From NCBI GenBank assembly GCA_934667175.1, contig CAKULN010000001.1, forward strand, positions 186,001 to 250,000: DNA of 64,000 bases. The letters run 5' to 3'. Made by a program: the position numbers and the translations under genes. Shown here piece after piece: positions 58,868 through 64,000 of the stretch. The first letter of the stretch is position 1, and every line of letters starts with the position of its first letter. This DNA comes from an uncultured Bacteroidales bacterium. Lineage in GTDB: Bacteria; Bacteroidota; Bacteroidia; Bacteroidales; UBA932. The notes below the pieces were generated by a model that saw nothing but the letters and a program-made list of their open reading frames with translations, had not been told where the DNA came from and made no database searches.

Positions 58868-59499
58868 GACGTTTACCTGTATATATTTTGATTGACACCT
58901 CTGGCTCGATGAAAGGAGAGCCTATCGAGTCTGTGAAGGTCGGCCTTTCAGATATGATAGCCTCTTTGCGCCTTGACCCATACGCATTAGAAACAGTGTG
59001 CATCAGTATAATAACATACGATAAGGATGTAAGACAACTTATTCCTTTGACAGAATTGGAAAATCTACGGCTTCCTGAAATAGAGTGCCCAGATTCCGGC
59101 CCTACTCATACTGGTGCGGCTTTGAATATGTTGTGCGATTGCTATGACAAAGAGGTCAATATGGGCAGCCGAGAACAAAAGGGTGACTGGATGCCATTGT
59201 TATTTGTGCTGACTGATGGCAAGCCGTCAGACTTGATGGTTTACGAGGATGCGATTAAAATAGTTAAGCATCATCAGTTTACGAATATCGTGGCTTGTGC
59301 AGCTGGGCCGAAAGCGAAGACTGAGCCATTAAAGAAACTTACAGACAATGTTTTCACCCTTGACACAATGGATAGCAGCACTTTCAAGAAATTCTTCCAG
59401 TGGGTGACCATCAATGTACAGCAAGGTGGACGCACCGTAGGCGTGTCAGAAAAGGCAGAACTCCCGCCACCACCGACAGAAGTTAATGTCGTGTTATAA
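58864..59499 (+). CDS. TerY-like von Willebrand A protein (second intact copy)
   Basis: 211 residues. The MIDAS is intact: 'ILIDTSGSMKGEP', 'SGPTHTGAALNMLC', 'FVLTDGKPSD'. The tail is 'ELPPPPTEVNVVL', nearly identical to the first copy. It overlaps the degenerate paralogue by 4 nt (ATGA) and so is translated with it. Duplication in place is the simplest explanation for the array. Confidence 0.93.
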   Translation: MRRLPVYILIDTSGSMKGEPIESVKVGLSDMIASLRLDPYALETVCISIITYDKDVRQLIPLTELENLRLPEIECPDSGPTHTGAALNMLCDCYDKEVNMGSREQKGDWMPLLFVLTDGKPSDLMVYEDAIKIVKHHQFTNIVACAAGPKAKTEPLKKLTDNVFTLDTMDSSTFKKFFQWVTINVQQGGRTVGVSEKAELPPPPTEVNVVL

Positions 59500-59596
59500 A
59501 GACATATAATTCCAATAAGATACATGGACGTTGTCAAGAGGCCAAAGCGTCAATATCAATTAGACAATCACACCATAACATTCAATCTAACATAAT
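59500..59596. other. Short spacer within the TerY array
   Basis: 97 nt, AT-rich. It contains a 23-codon frame (59524-59595) starting MDVVKRPKRQYQ that I do not regard as supported. Confidence 0.3.
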
Positions 59597-60643
59597 ATGA
59601 GAAGATTACCAGTGTACTTCCTCGTTGATGTCTCCGAGTCAATGGTAGGAGACCCTATCAAACAGGTAGAGGGTGGAATGAGGCAAATAATTCAAGAACT
59701 GAGGACTGACCCTTATGCTCTAGAAACTATTTTTGTGTCAATAATTGTCTTTGCTGGTAAGGCCAAGACCTTATCCCCACTCACCGAGTTGTATAAGTTC
59801 TACCCTCCAACGTTTCCAATAGGTGGAGGGACATCTCTCGGGGCCGCAATGAATCTCTTGATGGATGAAATAGACAAGAACATAGTAAAGACGACAGAAG
59901 AAACCAAAGGCGATTGGAAACCTATAGTGTTCCTCTTTACAGATGGCACTCCAACAGATGACCCAACAGCTTCGTTCACTCGATGGAATCAGAAATACAG
60001 ACGTAAGGCCTATCTTGTCGCAATATCTATTGGCGATAATGTTAACACACAGATGCTCGGACAAATATCCGATAATGTTATGCGTTTGAATGAAACAGAC
60101 GATATGTCGTTCAAGGCATTCTTTAAATGGGTTACGGCTTCAATAAAGGCCACCAGTGTATCTGTATCTGATATGGGCGACGATGCATTATCATTGGCTC
60201 CAATCGGGGACATAAATCTTGAAAAGGTAGATACGAGAAAACCTTGTGCTGTTGATGAGAACTTTACTGTTTTGCTTGGAAAATGCTCTAATACTAAAAA
60301 GCCATATCTAGTGAAGTATGCAAAGAGAATTTCGGATATGGAAGGATTTGAATCATTAGGCTTTAAGGTTTCTGATTTTAAGTTGGTAGGTGCCTATCCT
60401 ATAGACGAGGAGGCATACAATAGTTTGAGCGACGGCAAATCTAATCTTCGCATTAACACTATGTCACTGCGTGGTGTTCCTACCTGCCCTTGCTGCGGAA
60501 ATCAACTTGGCGTGGTGGTATGCGAGTGTGGCAATATTATGTGTTCGGATGGGCGAACAACAGCCTGCCCGTGGTGTGGGATGGAGGGATCACTTGGAGA
60601 AATAGCTGAAGGAGGTATCGATATAACGAGAGGAAGGGGGTAA
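59597..60643 (+). CDS. TerY-like VWA protein with C-terminal zinc ribbon (TerY-C)
   Basis: 348 residues. The VWA domain (1-200) has 'FLVDVSESMVGDP', where the MIDAS reads D-V-S-E-S, then 'GGGTSLGAAMNLL' and 'FLFTDGTPTDDP'. A linker domain (about 215-290) contains 'FTVLLGKCSNTKKPYLVKYAKRI'. A zinc ribbon closes the protein: C-P-C-C near 297, C-E-C-G, C-x-D-G-R-T-T-A-C-P-W-C-G. This two-part layout is that of TerY with its TerY-C metal-binding domain. It lies directly before the phosphatase, 2 nt apart. Confidence 0.92.
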   Translation: MRRLPVYFLVDVSESMVGDPIKQVEGGMRQIIQELRTDPYALETIFVSIIVFAGKAKTLSPLTELYKFYPPTFPIGGGTSLGAAMNLLMDEIDKNIVKTTEETKGDWKPIVFLFTDGTPTDDPTASFTRWNQKYRRKAYLVAISIGDNVNTQMLGQISDNVMRLNETDDMSFKAFFKWVTASIKATSVSVSDMGDDALSLAPIGDINLEKVDTRKPCAVDENFTVLLGKCSNTKKPYLVKYAKRISDMEGFESLGFKVSDFKLVGAYPIDEEAYNSLSDGKSNLRINTMSLRGVPTCPCCGNQLGVVVCECGNIMCSDGRTTACPWCGMEGSLGEIAEGGIDITRGRG

Positions 60644-60645
60644 TT

Positions 60646-62265
60646 ATGGAAATTGACAAGATAATACAAACGATTGTCGGAACAGACGATGAGAAGAAAC
60701 TAGAGGGATTCCTCAGTTTTTTATCAGGCAAGCTTTGGAATTTATATAGGGATGATATTATGGACAAGGTAAAAGTGGCCGAAAATGAGATTAGTTGGAA
60801 TCTCAATATACCAAATGCCAAGGAAAATCAAGAGTATATGGAAACTATACCGATACCAGAGGTTAAGTCTTCTTCTGTCCTGCCAGGTCTTGACATCTGC
60901 CTTGAAGAAGTCAGTGGTATCGAGAAAGAGAAACACGGATTAACAGTGACCATTTCTCAAGACGGAAAAAGTTTCACAATAGCAGGAACTCCGACACTGG
61001 ACGCATTCAGGAAAGAAGGGGCTACTGCGGAATCCACCTTTGAGTTGACATTGAAATATGCGCTTAAAGGGAACGATATACTGGAAAAAATAGAGATTGA
61101 GAAGAAAATACCATTTGTTATCAATCAAGACCCTAGAAAGCTATGGAAGAATCTGCCTGTTGATTGGGATAAACTTCCAGAGCCGAAATATCAAAAGGAA
61201 GACTCGCAATGTGAGTATGTAAAAGTTGAGGCATTGGAAGACGGCACACCCCAAAAAGATATTGTGGCAGCAAGCAAGCGCGGACGCAGTCACGCACAAG
61301 AAGCAAAACCTAGAGATGACCATTTCCGAGTTGAGCATATGGACAACGGTTGGTACATTATGGCTGTTGCGGATGGTGCTGGAAGTGCCAAGTTTTCAAG
61401 GAAGGGTTCTCTGATTGCCTGTGATGAGTCAGTTAATTATTGCAAGTTGCAGTTAATTAATTGTAAAGCCTTTGAAGACTCTATAGCTAAATATAATAAA
61501 CAGAAAGTGGACTCCGAAGAAGAAGTTCGTAAAGAGGTCGGCAATTTTATCTACAACATTGTAGGTGCGGCTGCATTCAAGGCTCACAAGGCAATCAATG
61601 TTGAGGCCGCTCTCACCAACCAGAATCCGAAACTCTATGCCACCACTCTTCTGTTGACAATATGCAAGAGATTTAGTTTTGGATGGTTTATTGCCTCGTT
61701 CTGGGTTGGGGACGGTGCTATATGTCTCTATAATCGTGATGAACATACCGCCAAGATTCTTGGAGTTCCGGATGAAGGAGAGTATGCAGGCCAGACTCGA
61801 TTTTTGACAATGCCCGAAATATTCAAGGATGCGACATCCCTGTACCAGAGACTCCGCTTCAATATTGTCAATGACTTCACAGCATTGTTCCTTATGAGCG
61901 ATGGAGTAAGCGACCCTAAATTCGAGACAGATGCCAATCTGAATAATCCTGCGAAGTGGGATGAATTGTGGGATGATCTTAAGCAAAATGGGGTTGATCT
62001 TACGGATGACAATGAAGCCGCAAAAGACCAACTACTTAGCTGGCTGGACTTCTGGTCTCCGGGAAATCACGATGACCGCACTATTGCCATTCTTTATGAA
62101 GGAGAGAATCCAAATTCTGAGAAGGCGACATCCAAGGAAGGCTCGCAGGCAACAATTACCGTTGAGGACGGAAGCGAGACCGAGAAATGTGAAGTCGAGA
62201 ATGAGACCTTGACATTGCCTGATGCTCAGGAGGCTATCGAGACAGGTGATGCTGAAATCAAATAG
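60646..62265 (+). CDS. PP2C-family protein phosphatase with an N-terminal Ig-like domain
   Basis: 539 residues. The PP2C domain (about 205-485) has its metal-binding motifs: 'KPRDDHFRVEH' (Asp near 223), 'YIMAVADGAGSAKFSRKGS', 'FWVGDGAICLYN' (near 355), 'LMSDGVSDPKFET' (near 418) and 'GNHDDRTIAILYEG' (near 475). The N-terminal ~200 residues include 'GLTVTISQDGKSFTIAGTPTLDA', a pattern of putative-Ig/cadherin-like domains, unusual in a cytoplasmic phosphatase. The C-terminus is acidic and disordered. In TerY-P systems the phosphatase counteracts the kinase encoded next. Confidence 0.92.
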   Translation: MEIDKIIQTIVGTDDEKKLEGFLSFLSGKLWNLYRDDIMDKVKVAENEISWNLNIPNAKENQEYMETIPIPEVKSSSVLPGLDICLEEVSGIEKEKHGLTVTISQDGKSFTIAGTPTLDAFRKEGATAESTFELTLKYALKGNDILEKIEIEKKIPFVINQDPRKLWKNLPVDWDKLPEPKYQKEDSQCEYVKVEALEDGTPQKDIVAASKRGRSHAQEAKPRDDHFRVEHMDNGWYIMAVADGAGSAKFSRKGSLIACDESVNYCKLQLINCKAFEDSIAKYNKQKVDSEEEVRKEVGNFIYNIVGAAAFKAHKAINVEAALTNQNPKLYATTLLLTICKRFSFGWFIASFWVGDGAICLYNRDEHTAKILGVPDEGEYAGQTRFLTMPEIFKDATSLYQRLRFNIVNDFTALFLMSDGVSDPKFETDANLNNPAKWDELWDDLKQNGVDLTDDNEAAKDQLLSWLDFWSPGNHDDRTIAILYEGENPNSEKATSKEGSQATITVEDGSETEKCEVENETLTLPDAQEAIETGDAEIK

Positions 62266-62274
62266 TGGGAGGCT

Positions 62275-63774
62275 ATGGCTAATATAGTGAAACTGACAGC
62301 AGCTGATGGCAGCACAGTTGAGTTCTATGATGAAATCAAGGCTCAAGGTGGTGTCAAGGATGTCTATTTTTCTACAGACAAAACCTATGTTGTGGCATTC
62401 TATCGCAAGACGATAAATGCCAATGATAAGGCGCGCATTAATGATATCGTAAATATTCACCGTTCAAGAATATTCACTTCCGACAAAATAGGAGACTATT
62501 GGCAGCAATTCTTTGCATGGCCAACAAAAATAGTTGAATGGAAAGGACTTACTGGTATCGTCATTCCATTTTACAATAAAAAGTTCTTCTTCAGTGGAAT
62601 CCCGAGTTCTTGGCCATTCATAAAGAATGGGCAAGAGAAAAACGGCAAATGGTTCTCCTCTGCCAAACTCATAAATAAATTTGTTCCGGCAGACCAGAAA
62701 GGGACTTTCCTCGACAGGCTTCATATGTGTCTTAAAATAGCCCGTGCTATGCGCAGACTTCACGCTGCCGGATTGGCTCATTCGGATCTTTCATACAATA
62801 ATGTGTTAGTGGATCCACTTAGTGGGAATGCTTGCATTATCGACTGCGACGGGTTGGTCGTTCCTCATAAGTTTCCTCCAGAAGTTGTCGGAACTCCTGG
62901 GTTTATCGCTCCTGAGGTCTTGGCCACTAAAATGTTGAAGGTTGATGATCCTGCCAAGAATCTTCCTAAAATAGAAACAGACCGTCACGCTCTTGCTGTG
63001 CTCATCTATACTTTCCTTCTTAATCGTCACCCTTTAGATGGAGGAAAGATCTGGGATGTGAATGATCCACAGAAGGATGACGATATGCGCTATGGCTCTA
63101 ACGCCATTTTTATCGAGCATCCATCGGACAAAACCAATAGGGTTAAGGCGAATCAGTTAGCCAAGTCTGAACTTCCTCAAGGTGACCCATCCAAGATGCC
63201 ATATACCATATGTGGGCCATATTTGAAAGAACTTTTCGACAAGGCGTTTATTGATGGATTGCATAATCCGGCTGTCAGGCCATCTGCGTTACAATGGGAA
63301 GAAGCCCTTGTCAAAACCTGTGATCTGGTACAGCCGTGTCAGAATCCAAACTGCGAAGCTCATTGGTATGTTTTCGATAATACAAAGGCACCACGCTGTC
63401 CATTCTGCGGTACTGAATATAAAGGCCAGCTTCCGATTCTTAATTTCTATTATGCACCATCGCATGGAAAATATATATCGGAGCATTATCGACTTATGGT
63501 CTATGATAAACAAACACTCTATCGTTGGCACTCGAATAATCTAATACCAGCTAACGAAAAAACGAGCGATGAAGATAGGAAGCCTGTAGGTGATTTTCAT
63601 TTTTACAATGGGCAATGGATTCTGATCAACCGACGTCTGCCAGATATGTATGATGTAACCGATAAAAAGGCAATCTCTATAGGCCAATACGTCGCATTGA
63701 CTGACGGTCGCCAGATCCTTTTGGACAAGAATCAAGGCGGACGGTTGGTGGTAGTTCAACTCGTAAACAACTGA
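62275..63774 (+). CDS. Ser/Thr-kinase-like protein with zinc ribbon (TerY-P triad kinase)
   Basis: 499 residues. The kinase core (about 25-350) has a glycine-loop-like 'AQGGVKDVYF', Lys in 'YVVAFYRKT', the catalytic loop 'HSDLSYNNVLVD' (Asp171) and a DFG equivalent 'IIDCDGLVVP', followed by 'GTPGFIAPEVL' and 'TDRHALAVLIYTFLLNRHPLDG' (pieces). A zinc ribbon follows: C-Q-N-P-N-C near 355 and C-P-F-C-G near 375. The last ~110 residues are beta-rich, possibly an FHA-like or other binding domain ('RLVVVQLVNN' end). With the VWA and phosphatase genes it forms the TerY-P triad described for Ter systems. Confidence 0.92.
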   Translation: MANIVKLTAADGSTVEFYDEIKAQGGVKDVYFSTDKTYVVAFYRKTINANDKARINDIVNIHRSRIFTSDKIGDYWQQFFAWPTKIVEWKGLTGIVIPFYNKKFFFSGIPSSWPFIKNGQEKNGKWFSSAKLINKFVPADQKGTFLDRLHMCLKIARAMRRLHAAGLAHSDLSYNNVLVDPLSGNACIIDCDGLVVPHKFPPEVVGTPGFIAPEVLATKMLKVDDPAKNLPKIETDRHALAVLIYTFLLNRHPLDGGKIWDVNDPQKDDDMRYGSNAIFIEHPSDKTNRVKANQLAKSELPQGDPSKMPYTICGPYLKELFDKAFIDGLHNPAVRPSALQWEEALVKTCDLVQPCQNPNCEAHWYVFDNTKAPRCPFCGTEYKGQLPILNFYYAPSHGKYISEHYRLMVYDKQTLYRWHSNNLIPANEKTSDEDRKPVGDFHFYNGQWILINRRLPDMYDVTDKKAISIGQYVALTDGRQILLDKNQGGRLVVVQLVNN

Positions 63775-63857
63775 TAGGATTATATCTGAGTTTTTAGATC
63801 TAGTAGCACAAGTCATGCAAATACGAAGAAAATACAAACAATAAAAGCATTAAAATA

Positions 63858-64000
63858 ATGGAACACAAACATCACTATTCTGGCTTGACGGACTCACAAG
63901 TACTCGAAAGCCGCAGAAAAAATGGAGCCAATATATTGACTCCACCGGAAGAACAGTCCATTTGGGACAAGATTAAAGACTGCCTACACTTTTGGCTGCT
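63858..64000 (+). CDS. P-type cation (probably Ca2+) ATPase, N-terminal fragment
   Basis: Only the first 47 codons are in the window. 'HYSGLTDSQVLESRRKNGANILTPPE' is the cation-transporting ATPase N-terminal motif (G-L-(T/S)-x-x-x-V-x-x-x-R-x-x-x-G-x-N-x-L-x-P-P), typical of the PMCA-type Ca2+ ATPases of Bacteroidota. TerD proteins bind Ca2+, and P-type Ca2+ ATPases are known companions of ter genes, so it is likely part of the same system. An in-frame ATG is at 63858, 83 nt after the kinase stop. Confidence 0.85.
   Translation, partial: MEHKHHYSGLTDSQVLESRRKNGANILTPPEEQSIWDKIKDCLHFWL

Overview
The window is chromosomal DNA of a member of the Bacteroidales (Bacteroidota). The evidence is a SusC/SusD pair, Bacteroidota-type promoters (TTTG about 19-20 nt upstream of TAnnTTTG), FISUMP- and BACON-type lipoproteins, a DUF4290 gene, and many Cys-lipoproteins. 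Most of the window looks moderately GC-rich. From about 52.6 kb onward the composition is visibly more AT-rich, which suggests later acquisition. Genus and species cannot be fixed from the sequence alone.

Layout. 0-2.2 kb: the end of a TonB-dependent receptor gene, a small heavy-metal-associated protein and hisS. 2.25-3.8 kb: two 38-bp copies of an interspersed repeat, an initiator tRNA-fMet with a clear promoter, and a gene-poor stretch with a large hairpin. 3.8-8.1 kb: a GH31 glycosidase, a mannose-6-phosphate-isomerase-like protein whose metal ligands are replaced, and an S4 RNA-binding protein. 8.4-24.4 kb (minus strand): a carbohydrate locus holding kdgK, an eda-like aldolase, an XylR-type regulator, a sugar transporter, nagA, nagB, a GH20 enzyme, a GH18-like lipoprotein, SusC, SusD, a BACON lipoprotein and an SDR dehydrogenase. 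It joins N-acetylhexosamine catabolism to 2-keto-3-deoxygluconate catabolism. 24.6-45.3 kb: housekeeping genes (rubrerythrin, AddB/AddA-like nuclease-helicase, DUF4290, ftsK, lolA-like, apbE, truB, rpiB, tsaB, cvpA, ileS, DksA/TraR-like, lspA). Short repeats related to TTCGACAAGCTCA have expanded in frame inside addA and ftsK.

45.6-52.6 kb is an accessory segment that begins at tRNA-Ser(UGA). On the minus strand it carries three related proteins of unknown function, one unrelated unknown, and a phage-like lysis cassette (GH24 lysozyme, a membrane coiled-coil protein, and a lipoprotein with a C-terminal membrane anchor that looks like a one-gene spanin). Divergent from it, about 50.88-52.53 kb contains no convincing protein gene but is packed with perfect or near-perfect hairpins. 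Many are capped by GGAA, GAAA, GCAA or UUCG tetraloops in plus-strand orientation. I interpret this as one very large (about 1.6 kb) structured non-coding RNA, similar in setting to the phage-linked giant RNAs GOLLD and ROOL but not recognisable as either by eye. It is the most interesting object in the window.

52.9-64 kb is a plus-strand Ter-type stress-response operon. It holds a TPR-retropepsin protein, four TerD/TerA-family proteins, four tandem TerY-like von Willebrand A proteins (one with a destroyed metal site), a PP2C phosphatase, a Ser/Thr-kinase-like protein with a zinc ribbon, and the start of a P-type (probably Ca2+) ATPase. The TerY, phosphatase and kinase set matches the known TerY-P triad.
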